Part shown: in pieces, positions 1 to 7,291 of the stretch
How the letters are laid out: the number at the start of each line of letters is the position of its first letter
Numbering within the stretch: position 1 is the first letter of the stretch
From: Verrucomicrobiota bacterium
GTDB taxonomy: Bacteria; Verrucomicrobiota; Verrucomicrobiia; JABWAM01
Assembly: GCA_023269615.1 (NCBI GenBank)
Contig: JAHFSY010000048.1
Location: 1 to 33,787 of the forward strand
DNA length: 33,787 nt
Direction: 5' to 3'
Program-made: the position numbers and the translations under genes
The notes under the pieces: generated by a model
What the model was told of the DNA's origin: nothing
Database searches by the model: none
Seen by the model: only the letters and a program-made list of their open reading frames with translations

Positions 1-50
1 CCCTCACGCAGGATCCCCACAATCTGTTCCTCACTGAATCGTTTCTTCAT
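1..50 (-). CDS. IS3-family transposase OrfA, N-terminal fragment (runs off window)
   Basis: The minus strand from 50 reads MKKRFSEEQIVGILRE and continues off the window edge. This is the usual opening of IS3-family OrfA helix-turn-helix proteins of the KKRF-(S/T)-EEQI type. OrfA normally acts with OrfB through a programmed frameshift to make the transposase, but only 16 residues are present, so neither integrity nor subgroup can be judged. The start is the ATG at 48-50. Confidence 0.7.
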   Translation of the reverse strand, partial: MKKRFSEEQIVGILRE

Positions 51-118
51 CGGTCTTGCCTTTCGTTCTTGCGGCAAGACTATACGTCCTTTGCGTCCAC
101 TTCCAGCCTGTCAGGTCA
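1..118 (-). mobile_element. 5' end of an IS3-family insertion sequence (partial)
   Basis: The window opens inside the first gene of an IS3-type element read on the minus strand. About 68 bases separate that start codon from a plausible element end near 118. On the minus strand the sequence there begins TGACCTGACAGG, and IS3 elements characteristically begin with TG. The sequence right after it (123 onward) is a REP-like repeat, so the element sits in or beside a repeat. The other end lies outside the window, so length, second IR and target duplication cannot be seen. The exact boundary is inferred. Confidence 0.5.
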
Positions 119-122
119 GCCT

Positions 123-190
123 CTGACAGCGGCTCCTACAAAACTCAAAATAATGAAGCGGAAAAATGTAGGAGCCGCTGTCAGCGGCGA
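123..190. repeat. REP-like inverted repeat pair (family A), one arm damaged next to the IS
   Basis: The 18-mer CTGACAGCGGCTCCTACA at 123-140 faces its reverse complement TGTAGGAGCCGCTGTCAG at 167-184, and the second copy continues with GCGGCGA-type sequence to 190. Each copy has a GTAG head followed by a short GC-rich hairpin (GCCGCTG/CAGCGGC), the layout of RAYT-associated REP sequences. The left copy lacks the matching outer bases, where the IS3-like sequence begins. The same unit recurs at 792-877. Confidence 0.8.
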
Positions 191-288
191 CCGTGAGAGA
201 CCAACTTTTTGTCGCGCACCCGAACAAGCTGTAGAGACATGGCAGAATTGCAGTTTGCAAGAGAAGTGGTGGCGGGTACGATCGGGAC

Positions 289-774
289 ATGGGTTTGCTT
301 TCTCTCATCAACACGATTCGCGGCGTGAAGCCTCTTGATGTGGGTGCTCCGGTGCCGGTGATCTTCACGGTGGATCAGGATGGGGTGAGCCTTGACCTTG
401 CGAAAGCGTGCGGTGAGGGGAGCGTGCTCGTCTATTTTTATCCAAAGGCGGACACGCCGGGGTGCACGGCCCAGGCTTGCAGTCTGCGCGATTCGTTTGC
501 GGAATTGACTGGCAAAGGCGTGAAGGTTTTTGGCGTAAGCGTGGACAAACCGGAAGACCAGAAGCGATTCAAGGAAAAATTTCATCTGCCCTTCACGCTG
601 ATCGCAGACCATGACGGGCAGGTGGTGCGCGCATTCGGGGTGTCCACGATTCCCATCGTGGGGCTGGCCTCGCGTCAGTCGTTTCTGTTTCGCAACGGGA
701 CGTTGGTGTGGCGGGATCTGAACGCTTCGACCCAGGAGCAGGCGGCGGATATTCTGAGGGTTCTGCCCACGTAA
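289..774 (+). CDS. Peroxiredoxin, Bcp/PrxQ (AhpC-TSA) family
   Basis: A thiol peroxidase that reduces H2O2 and organic hydroperoxides in the cytoplasm. The 161-residue thioredoxin-fold protein carries the peroxidatic motif YPKADTPGCT with Cys59, and a second cysteine, Cys64, five residues on. This Cp-x4-Cr spacing is the hallmark of atypical 2-Cys Bcp/PrxQ enzymes, which form an intramolecular disulfide and are recycled by thioredoxin. The FPYPKADTPGCT-like loop and the central FGVSVDKPEDQKRF segment are typical, and the length is normal for the family. It starts at the ATG at 289 with only a weak purine-rich region upstream. The gene stands alone between two REP pairs and is convergent with dnaA, so it is probably monocistronic. 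It could be assigned equally well as bcp or prxQ, so no symbol is given. Confidence 0.9.
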   Translation: MGLLSLINTIRGVKPLDVGAPVPVIFTVDQDGVSLDLAKACGEGSVLVYFYPKADTPGCTAQACSLRDSFAELTGKGVKVFGVSVDKPEDQKRFKEKFHLPFTLIADHDGQVVRAFGVSTIPIVGLASRQSFLFRNGTLVWRDLNASTQEQAADILRVLPT

Positions 775-791
775 CAGTTTGCCCGAATTTT

Positions 792-877
792 TGTAGGAGC
801 CGCTGTCAGCGGCGACCGGGAGTCAGGATTTCTCCAGAACTCCGCCCTCCAGATCGCCGCTGACAGCGGCTCCTACA
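792..877. repeat. Perfect 24-bp inverted REP pair (family A, BIME-like)
   Basis: Bases 792-815 (starting TGTAGGAGCCGCTG) and 854-877 (ending CAGCGGCTCCTACA) are exact reverse complements of each other, separated by 38 bases. Each arm contains its own small hairpin. The pair lies between the convergent peroxiredoxin and dnaA genes, where it could form a large stem and act as a bidirectional transcription end or mRNA stabiliser. No U-tract follows, so a classical intrinsic terminator is not claimed. Confidence 0.9.
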
Positions 878-896
878 AGGAGGGAAAACGAGACGC

Positions 897-2255
897 TTAA
901 TGCGAGAGCTGCTTGGTGAGCTGGTTGATCGCCTGCTTGAGGCCGGTGTCTTCCTTGAGGCGCTCGTCCACGAGGCGACAGGCGTGGATCACGGTGCCGT
1001 GGTCACGTCCGCCGAAGGCTTCGCCGATTTCCTGGAGCGAGGAGCGCGTCATGCTGCGGCACAGGTACATCGCGACCTGGCGGGGAAAGGCGATGGCGGC
1101 GGTGCGGCGTTTGCTGGTCATGTCGGCAAGGCGGATGTCGTAATGGGCGGCCACGCGCTTCTGGATGGTTTCGGCAGTCAGCGCCTGCTTGCTCTCCTCA
1201 ATGAGGATGTCCTGCAATTCCTCCTCGACCTCGGCGAGCTCCAGGGCGCGCCCCTTCAGCTTGCTGCTAAACCACACCTTGGCCCATGCGCCTTCGAGAC
1301 GGCGGATGTTGGTCTTGATGTGATGCGCCATGAAATCAATCACCTCGTTGGTGATCGGCACCGTGCTGCCGGCCTGCTTGCGCCGCAAAATCGCCACGCG
1401 CGTTTCCTCATCGGGCAGCTGCAGCTGGACGGTGAGGCCCCACTCGAAGCGCGACACGAGGCGCTGCTCGAGGTTGGCGATCTCGGTGGCGGGGCGGTCG
1501 CTTGAGAGGATGATCTGTTTCTGGGACTCGAAGAGCGTGTTGAAGGTGTGGAAAAACTCCTCCTGCATCTGGTCTCCGCGCCCGAGGAAGTGGATGTCGT
1601 CCACCAGCAGGATGTCGCAGGAACGGTATTTGCGGCGGAAGGGGACGAACTTCTTGTTCTGGATGGCGTCGATGAACTCGTTGACGAAACGTTCCGTGGA
1701 AACGTAGGCAACCTGGCCGCCCTGCTTCTGGCTCAGGAGGTGGTTCCCGATGGCGTGCATCAGGTGGGTTTTGCCGAGCCCCGTGGCACCGTAGATGAAG
1801 AGCGGGTTGTAGGCGCGCCCGGGAGATTGCGCAACGGCCCAGCAGCCGGCGTGGGCGTATTCGTTGGAGGGACCCACCACGAAACTGCTGAAAGTGAACG
1901 TGGGCGTCAGTCCGCCGCTGTGCGCCCTGGGCTTGACGGATGAAGTTTCGACAACGGGCGCGGGAGTGGGCTCAGCCTTGGGGTCGTCAGACTTTACGAA
2001 CTCCAGTCGCAGATCACGACCGGCCATGGAGCGGATGGTTGCGCGAATCAGGTCGGCGTAATTGTCCTCCAGCCAGTAGCGGTAGAGACCGGAAGGCACC
2101 GCGAGACACAGAAGATCGTCCTTTAATTCCATCGCGCGAATGGGTGTAAACCAACGCTTATACGTTTGCGGCGCAACGATTTGTTGAAGGCGCTGCAGGC
2201 TGCGCTTCCACAGTTCCTGCACGGACAGCTCGGTCTTGTGGGGCGACTTATTCAC
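897..2255 (-). CDS. dnaA: Chromosomal replication initiator protein DnaA
   Basis: The AAA+ initiator that binds DnaA boxes and melts oriC. The 452 residues show all four domains: domain I about 10-85, with the W-x(n)-Y-x2-W-x3-I signature around TYKRWFTPI (31-39); a short linker about 90-115; AAA+ domain III with Walker A GATGLGKT at 156-163, Walker B DILLVDD at 214-220, sensor 1 SSDRP near 251 and the RLVSRF arginine-finger region at 265-270; and DNA-binding domain IV ending in the box-recognition signature GGRDHGTVIHAC at 415-426. The start is GTG at 2253-2255, with GGAAGGA about 10 bases upstream. A DnaA-box-like TTATTCACA (2248-2256) covers the start codon, which suggests autorepression. 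dnaN is not adjacent. Confidence 0.97.
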   Translation of the reverse strand: MNKSPHKTELSVQELWKRSLQRLQQIVAPQTYKRWFTPIRAMELKDDLLCLAVPSGLYRYWLEDNYADLIRATIRSMAGRDLRLEFVKSDDPKAEPTPAPVVETSSVKPRAHSGGLTPTFTFSSFVVGPSNEYAHAGCWAVAQSPGRAYNPLFIYGATGLGKTHLMHAIGNHLLSQKQGGQVAYVSTERFVNEFIDAIQNKKFVPFRRKYRSCDILLVDDIHFLGRGDQMQEEFFHTFNTLFESQKQIILSSDRPATEIANLEQRLVSRFEWGLTVQLQLPDEETRVAILRRKQAGSTVPITNEVIDFMAHHIKTNIRRLEGAWAKVWFSSKLKGRALELAEVEEELQDILIEESKQALTAETIQKRVAAHYDIRLADMTSKRRTAAIAFPRQVAMYLCRSMTRSSLQEIGEAFGGRDHGTVIHACRLVDERLKEDTGLKQAINQLTKQLSH

Positions 2256-2256
2256 A
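2248..2256 (+). promoter_or_regulatory. DnaA-box-like site over the dnaA start codon
   Basis: TTATTCACA matches the DnaA-box consensus TTATNCACA exactly and overlaps the GTG start of dnaA. Binding here could block translation or transcription of dnaA. The site was found by eye and a 9-mer can occur by chance. The second exact copy at 2554-2562 raises its credibility. Confidence 0.5.
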
Positions 2257-2503
2257 AGCTGTTCCTTCCCCCTCTTTCCGCCCTCTCAGACGGCACGCTC
2301 GCAGAGTGATTAAATGCGTAGTTGTCTCGGAAAATAGGCTGAAATGCAGCATTTGAGCCGATTGGAGGCAAAATCAGGCCATAAGTGCTTGAATCAGATG
2401 GAGTTACAGCAGATTGCGATGATTGGTTTTCAGGTACGGTTCTCGAAGGACTACGGACGACATATTCGTATGTACGGAAGATGATTTCTGGTGTCTGCTT
2501 CAT
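2252..2503 (-). CDS. Possible 83-aa small protein overlapping the dnaA start (doubtful)
   Basis: An open frame begins at the ATG at 2501-2503 (MKQTPEIIFRTYEYVVRSPS...) with AGGGG about 10 bases upstream. It ends in a TGA that overlaps the dnaA GTG in the form GTGA, a geometry typical of translational coupling. I recognise no family, and there is no signal peptide or membrane segment. Third codon positions are much more AT-rich than in the surrounding genes, which fits intergenic DNA or a foreign or young ORF. The frame also sits inside the candidate origin. It may be a chance frame, hence the low confidence. Confidence 0.22.
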   Translation of the reverse strand: MKQTPEIIFRTYEYVVRSPSRTVPENQSSQSAVTPSDSSTYGLILPPIGSNAAFQPIFRDNYAFNHSASVPSERAERGGRNSL

Positions 2504-2700
2504 GATTTTATTTCCCCTGTGAAGCGCGTTCAAAAGGTCGGGTTCTTCACAAGTTATTCACAACCCCATCCTTGCTGCTCTGCCGCTTTCGCGTGCGAGT
2601 TTATGTCGGCAAATTTTCTTCGCAAGCATTTTTAAAATTTTTTTTAAGATTTTTTTCCGGCGAATTTTGTTGCATTTATTTTTGCTTGGTTCTCCCCACG
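2256..2700. other. Candidate replication origin region (oriC) upstream of dnaA
   Basis: The gap between dnaA and the next gene is about 388 bases and markedly AT-richer than the rest. It holds a tandem pair of DnaA-box-like sequences, TTCTTCACA (2543-2551, one mismatch) and TTATTCACA (2554-2562, exact), both on the plus strand. An A/T-only-like tract follows at about 2625-2690, with runs of A and T that would suit a DNA unwinding element. A third box lies on the dnaA start codon. dnaA-proximal origins are common in bacteria. I could not compute GC skew, so the assignment is an inference. Confidence 0.5.
2543..2562 (+). promoter_or_regulatory. Tandem DnaA-box-like pair
   Basis: Two 9-mers, TTCTTCACA and TTATTCACA, are separated by two bases and point the same way, facing the AT-rich tract that begins about 60 bases further on. 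The second matches the TTATNCACA consensus fully and the first differs at one position. Confidence 0.5.
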
Positions 2701-4752
2701 GGATCGCAGTGCGAGCGCCAGCAGGTAAGCCGCGAGCGCGAGCAGGAGGAGCGTCTTGAAACCGGTTTCCATGGAAAGCATTTCGAGCAATCCTCCCACG
2801 ACGGCCCCAAGGAGATTCCAGCCGAAGGCGGTGGCTGCGGCCTGGCGTTTGCGAAAAATGGTGGCGAAGCACGAGGCCGCGAAGAAAATCGGGGTTCCAA
2901 CAAAGAGGAGGGAAACTCCCAGCCGCATGACCGCGCCGGATTGCAGCAGGAGATGGGTGGGGGCGGCCCATGCTGCGAGAAGTGATGCCGCCAGGCCGGC
3001 CATGCTCCAGGAGTAGGGCAGGGGGCGCCATTGCATCAACAGGGTTGAGAGAAGTATCATGGCCAGGATGGAGCCGAAGACGACGGCGCTCGTGAGCCAT
3101 GTCGCGCCCCAAAGCAGATTCATCTCCGTGGCGGAACGTGTTTCAAGGAGCAGAAACCCCAGCCCGAAAAGAAACATCTCCCCATCCACTCCGTCCTTCT
3201 GAAAAATTCCGCTGCGCATTTCGGGCGAGGCAATGAGCACACCCAGGATCGTGGTGATCATGATCGCCGCCATCAGCGTGAGATAAAAATTGCTGATGCC
3301 CCGGCGATGCAGATAGAGGAACGGCCAGTCATCCGTGGGCAATTCCACCTGTGACTTCACATCATTGAGAAGCGCAGGGGCGGCGTTGCGGCGCCTCTCA
3401 CCGTCGTCGTGCGCAAAGGCGGGGCCGACCATGTAAACCTTGTTGAAGAGCCCGTAGTGCTTGGAAATCATGATGGGCACCTCGCCGAAGACTTCCGCAA
3501 GCATGCCTTCCTGGCGGAGATCAACGTAGTCTGTTCCCGCCATGAAATACATCACCAGGCCGCCGCCCGGCGCAAGATGTGACCGCGCCGCGCGCACGCA
3601 ATCGAGGGTGTAAACGAAATTGTCGAGCCGCACGTTGGACAACGCCGAGAGCCGCGTCATGGAATCCAGCGTCCCAAAAACAATCAGGTCATATTGCTCG
3701 GTGCAATGATTCAAAAAGGAACGGGCATCGGTGTTCACCGCGCGCACCCGGTCCGAGGCGTAGGGATGGCTGGGGTGGATCTCCCGCCCCAGGCGCAGGA
3801 TCACCGGATCGATCTCGACCGCATCCACGTGCCCGGCGCCCTCATCCAGAAGCACGGCCACGTCGTTGCCGCTTCCGGCGCCCACGACGAGCGCCCGCCT
3901 TGGCGGCTGTTTCAGATGGCGATAGGGCAGGTGATACCCTTCCCGCACATTCTGTTCAAATTTCGAAACCGCTTTCTCCCGTCGCATTTCAAACGGATGC
4001 TGGTGGAAGGATCCATTGGCGAGAATGGTGTAACCGGATTCGTTTTTTTCAGGCTGCATGCTCAAGGCGTAGTACGGGCTGTAATATTCCGCCTTTTCAG
4101 CTCTCGCGACGATTCCGAGAATCGCAGACGCAAGGGCAAGGTAGGCGATGACGCAGATTCGTTTTTCAGAAAAAAAGATGACGGCGGTCAAAAGGAAGAT
4201 CGAAAACCATGCCAGCGGAAACCATTGGGCGAAGGAGACGCAGGTGAAGAGAATGACTCCGAGGAGCGACCCAAGGAGGTCCCATGCGTACCCTTGCAGC
4301 GAAATGGCACGGCGCTGAAATTCCTGGAGCCGCCCAGCCACGAGCTGCCCCAATGGAATGAAGCTGACAGCGCTCAGGATGAAGAAGCCGATGATCGGCA
4401 GGCGGGTTTCCGCCACGACCGGTGCATTTTTCGGCAGGTCGAAGTAGAGCAGGTAGAGATGCTCGGAAACCGAGTTCTGGGTGAATACAACATGGCTTGC
4501 GGCGAATGCTGTTCCCGTGAGCAGGAGGAGGCTCGCCGGCCAGAGCCAGAGCAGGGATCGGCGTCCGCATCGCAGGCAACCCAGCCCCAACCCCAGGAAG
4601 GCGCTCAGCAGGATCAAGTTGGGAAAATAAGCCAGCACCCGCACCTGTCCCGGGAGCCACCGTATGAACGCAAGCTCCTGGAAGAGCACGATGAAGGATG
4701 CCGCAAGAAGTTCCGCGGAAATCCGGCGCGGGCTTTTTTCGGAAAGATTCAT
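2644..4752 (-). CDS. Membrane-embedded spermidine-synthase-like (methyltransferase-fold) protein
   Basis: A 702-residue polytopic protein with a soluble Rossmann domain in the middle. Roughly seven hydrophobic segments fill the first 250 residues. Then comes a class I methyltransferase/spermidine-synthase fold, with motif I VVGAGSGND at about 289-297, the acidic AVEIDP strand about 20 residues later and NTDARSFL as the next loop. About six more membrane segments end the protein. It belongs with the fused MFS/SpeE-like proteins, whose substrates are mostly unknown. The bare fold does not prove aminopropyl transfer. The start is the ATG at 4750-4752, which overlaps the stop of the upstream gene (ATGA). 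An in-frame ATG 35 codons further upstream lies wholly inside that gene and was not used. The two products are thus probably made together. Confidence 0.8.
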   Translation of the reverse strand: MNLSEKSPRRISAELLAASFIVLFQELAFIRWLPGQVRVLAYFPNLILLSAFLGLGLGCLRCGRRSLLWLWPASLLLLTGTAFAASHVVFTQNSVSEHLYLLYFDLPKNAPVVAETRLPIIGFFILSAVSFIPLGQLVAGRLQEFQRRAISLQGYAWDLLGSLLGVILFTCVSFAQWFPLAWFSIFLLTAVIFFSEKRICVIAYLALASAILGIVARAEKAEYYSPYYALSMQPEKNESGYTILANGSFHQHPFEMRREKAVSKFEQNVREGYHLPYRHLKQPPRRALVVGAGSGNDVAVLLDEGAGHVDAVEIDPVILRLGREIHPSHPYASDRVRAVNTDARSFLNHCTEQYDLIVFGTLDSMTRLSALSNVRLDNFVYTLDCVRAARSHLAPGGGLVMYFMAGTDYVDLRQEGMLAEVFGEVPIMISKHYGLFNKVYMVGPAFAHDDGERRRNAAPALLNDVKSQVELPTDDWPFLYLHRRGISNFYLTLMAAIMITTILGVLIASPEMRSGIFQKDGVDGEMFLFGLGFLLLETRSATEMNLLWGATWLTSAVVFGSILAMILLSTLLMQWRPLPYSWSMAGLAASLLAAWAAPTHLLLQSGAVMRLGVSLLFVGTPIFFAASCFATIFRKRQAAATAFGWNLLGAVVGGLLEMLSMETGFKTLLLLALAAYLLALALRSRGENQAKINATKFAGKKS

Positions 4753-6401
4753 TCGTAAACCTCGAAAAAGTTGCTTTCGTAAACCTTCTTGAAGCTGCCT
4801 CTTACAAGGTCGCGTGTCCGGCAGGTTCCGTCCCGATAGGGTTCGAGCCGCCTGCAAAGATGCTCGGCCTGGTATTTCTGCACCAGGAACAGCGTGTGAT
4901 TGCGGGCACCCTCAATTTCATGGAAGAGACGATCCCGAAGTCCGGGGATGCTGAGTTCCGCATCAATCGGCCAATCACTCGAAAGCGGGTTCCGCTGGGA
5001 ACTCGACACCCAATACTGGGCGGTTTCCGGAAGGACCGCGATCGCTGAAGCCTTGCGACCTTGCGACCAACGGATGACTTCGCGCAGGTCGACCAGGTAA
5101 TCATGCGTTGTCTGGTTCGTGTAAATTCCACCGGCGCCACGGAACACCCCGGTGAGCGAGCACCTCAAATCCTCCGCCGGCGCGTCGCAATAAATGCGGT
5201 GGGTTCGTGCCCAATGGAATCCGCCGAGGGTGATGCATAGAATGACCGCCATCAATCCACTCCCGGATGAAAAACTCATTCCCGTACGGCAGCGCGCATT
5301 CCGCATCCACAAGCTCGCGAAGAAAGCAGCCGCAAGGCCGGCGGCGCCCAGGGTCGGGAGATGCCAGCCCTCGGAAATCGAAACCGACCATGCAAGTAGA
5401 ATAGGCAAAAGAAACCCGCGACAGGCTTGCGGGGCTCGTGCGTAAAAAGGGATGGCTGCAAGGAGCAGGCCAAAAGCCAGCCAGCTTCGGCCGCCGGCAT
5501 GGCAGAAGACGCAATGCATCGAAAACACAAATCCAAGGATGAGAATCACCAGGCCCGAACGCCGGGTCAAAAGATTCCTGCCCAGGCGCATCAGCGCGAA
5601 GGCAAGCGTGCCGGCCAGCATTCCTGCAACCAGGCTTTGGCGCGAGACTCCCGGTGACGGAAGAACGGCACCTGCGAGTGAGCTTGAATGAGATCCCATT
5701 TGAATGAGCGCATCGGGAAGTGCACCCAAGGCAATCAAGGCAAGACCGTAGGCCACGCCGGGGAAAAGAACGGCCATCCAGCGGCAGAGCTTTCGCTGGT
5801 CTCCGAGGATGATGACAGCGAGCGGGAGCGTAAAAATAAAATTTTGCCTGAATAGCGGAGCCATGCCGATCACCGCCAATCCCAGCCATTGAAACCGGGC
5901 GGGGGCCAGCGACCTCAAGAATACGCCCAGCGAGATGAAGAAAACGCCATCAATTGAATTCCAGGGCATCAGTGGGAAAACATGTGCCGCAAACATCATT
6001 CCAATCAACCCCACGCTCCAGCGCACCCATGGGGAGGGAAGAGGTTCAAAGAAATGTTCGGCGATGCGAACCCAAAACCAGCCGATGGCTGCGAATTGTA
6101 GGCAGACAAAGAAACGTGACCACAGAATCAGATGGTCTCCCGCCCAAAGCAGAAGATGGGCATGAAAAAGATGTGTGCCGATGGGCCGCAGCGAGATGAA
6201 GTCGCGATGAGGAACTTCTCCATCCAGAAGTCGCCGGCTGCCTGAAAGCAGATAGCCTTCGTCAGTCGGGTTGAACCCGAGATGTGAATATTGAAGGTGA
6301 AGACCAAGGGCGATGAGAATGACAAACAACACTCCCTCCCATCGGAAGCGACGTGGAGACTCGCAAAACACGGATTGTAAGAAAGTTTTCCAGATTGCCA
6401 T
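4749..6401 (-). CDS. GT-C-type integral membrane glycosyltransferase-like protein
   Basis: A 550-residue protein with about ten to twelve hydrophobic segments. After the first segment (about 22-36) the periplasmic loop reads NPTDEGYLLSGSRRLLDGEVPHRDF. The acidic pair D47-E48 and the following R/G-rich stretch resemble the catalytic loop of GT-C enzymes such as ArnT and GT39, which move sugars from polyprenyl-phosphate carriers to periplasmic acceptors. The C-terminal 120 residues are a less hydrophobic, probably periplasmic domain. The start is the ATG at 6399-6401, with GAAGG a few bases upstream. Its stop overlaps the start of the spermidine-synthase-like gene by four bases, so the pair is an operon. 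Donor and acceptor cannot be inferred. Confidence 0.72.
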   Translation of the reverse strand: MAIWKTFLQSVFCESPRRFRWEGVLFVILIALGLHLQYSHLGFNPTDEGYLLSGSRRLLDGEVPHRDFISLRPIGTHLFHAHLLLWAGDHLILWSRFFVCLQFAAIGWFWVRIAEHFFEPLPSPWVRWSVGLIGMMFAAHVFPLMPWNSIDGVFFISLGVFLRSLAPARFQWLGLAVIGMAPLFRQNFIFTLPLAVIILGDQRKLCRWMAVLFPGVAYGLALIALGALPDALIQMGSHSSSLAGAVLPSPGVSRQSLVAGMLAGTLAFALMRLGRNLLTRRSGLVILILGFVFSMHCVFCHAGGRSWLAFGLLLAAIPFYARAPQACRGFLLPILLAWSVSISEGWHLPTLGAAGLAAAFFASLWMRNARCRTGMSFSSGSGLMAVILCITLGGFHWARTHRIYCDAPAEDLRCSLTGVFRGAGGIYTNQTTHDYLVDLREVIRWSQGRKASAIAVLPETAQYWVSSSQRNPLSSDWPIDAELSIPGLRDRLFHEIEGARNHTLFLVQKYQAEHLCRRLEPYRDGTCRTRDLVRGSFKKVYESNFFEVYE

Positions 6402-6514
6402 GAGACCTTCTTTCTACATGGAAATCCCCGTCCAATCCATACATCAGATGATGGAGGAGGGGAGGCATTTGCCCCGTTGCGCATTGCGTGGTAGGCTTCA
6501 GCCAGGAAACCACG

Positions 6515-7189
6515 ATGAGCTTCCTTCACCAGATCCAGATGTTGCTGGAACGAACGTATGCCGCGACGGGCGTCAATCTCGAGGAGTGCATTGTGGGACG
6601 ACAGCGTTGCATGGAGTTGACGGCCCTGGCAGGCGCGTCAGCGATCGGGTTGAGCATGGAGGGACGGACCTTCATGCGCGTGGTGGATGGACGCCTGCAC
6701 CTGGCGATTTATTATCATCCGCACGTCATTACCGCGTTGGAGCGCCATCCGCCTTTTCAAGAGCTGAACGCGGAGAATATCCATCCATTGATTGTGTTCA
6801 TCGAGGAATTGAACCACGCGGTGCATGCGGCGTTGCATTTTTTGGAAAATCAACGGCTGTTCGAAACCGAGGCATTTCTGTGCGATCTCGAGTTGCAGGC
6901 CAGGGTGGACACGTGGCTCGCGCTGGAATTGATCGCCGCAGCGCTTAGAAAACGACGGAGACCCACAACGCGCCAGCGTTCCTGGTTGAAGCGATGTGTG
7001 TTTGGGATGGAATCATTCCATTATCGGAACGCGCGAATGCGTTGGCGATATCGTGAAGCCAATCGTCTGGGTTTGCGGCTGGTGGAACACCTCGAGTCGG
7101 CGCATTCGGAAGACCGCGTCCGATTGATCCGCAGGTTTCGAACGCTGGATTTTGAGAGCAAACGTTCCACGATTGAGGCGATGGGATAG
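6515..7189 (+). CDS. Protein of unknown function (224 aa), soluble
   Basis: I do not recognise this family. The protein has no signal peptide or membrane segment. A middle segment rich in conserved-looking residues (FMRVVDGRLHLAIYYHPH, then IVFIEELNHAVHAAL) contains His, Glu and an E-E-L-N-H-x3-H cluster that could bind a metal, but no known metalloenzyme motif is matched. The C-terminal third is strongly basic (RKRRRPTTRQRS) and alpha-helical in character, so nucleic-acid or protein contact is possible. I chose the ATG at 6515 because AGGAAA lies just upstream. An in-frame GTG at 6488 would add nine residues. The gene is divergent from the GT-C gene at 6401 and upstream of another GT-C gene. 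Confidence 0.7.
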   Translation: MSFLHQIQMLLERTYAATGVNLEECIVGRQRCMELTALAGASAIGLSMEGRTFMRVVDGRLHLAIYYHPHVITALERHPPFQELNAENIHPLIVFIEELNHAVHAALHFLENQRLFETEAFLCDLELQARVDTWLALELIAAALRKRRRPTTRQRSWLKRCVFGMESFHYRNARMRWRYREANRLGLRLVEHLESAHSEDRVRLIRRFRTLDFESKRSTIEAMG

Positions 7190-7203
7190 GTCTTTCAGCG
7201 ATT

Positions 7204-7220
7204 TTCTATATTGCATAGAA
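7204..7220. repeat. Short perfect inverted repeat upstream of the GT-C gene at 7292
   Basis: TTCTAT-ATTGC-ATAGAA is a 6-bp perfect inverted repeat in an AT-rich patch 70-90 bases before the next start codon. It could be an operator or part of a promoter. Nothing else supports a specific function. Confidence 0.3.
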
Positions 7221-7291
7221 TAAGTATTGTGCGACGTTATGTCAGAGGGGTGGGAATGTTTTGACTGCCTGATCATGGCTCGTCAGGATTG

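Noticed and set aside
3694..4758. 354-codon plus-strand frame opposite the spermidine-synthase-like gene
   Set aside because: No recognisable fold; the opposite strand carries an intact Rossmann motif and membrane segments.
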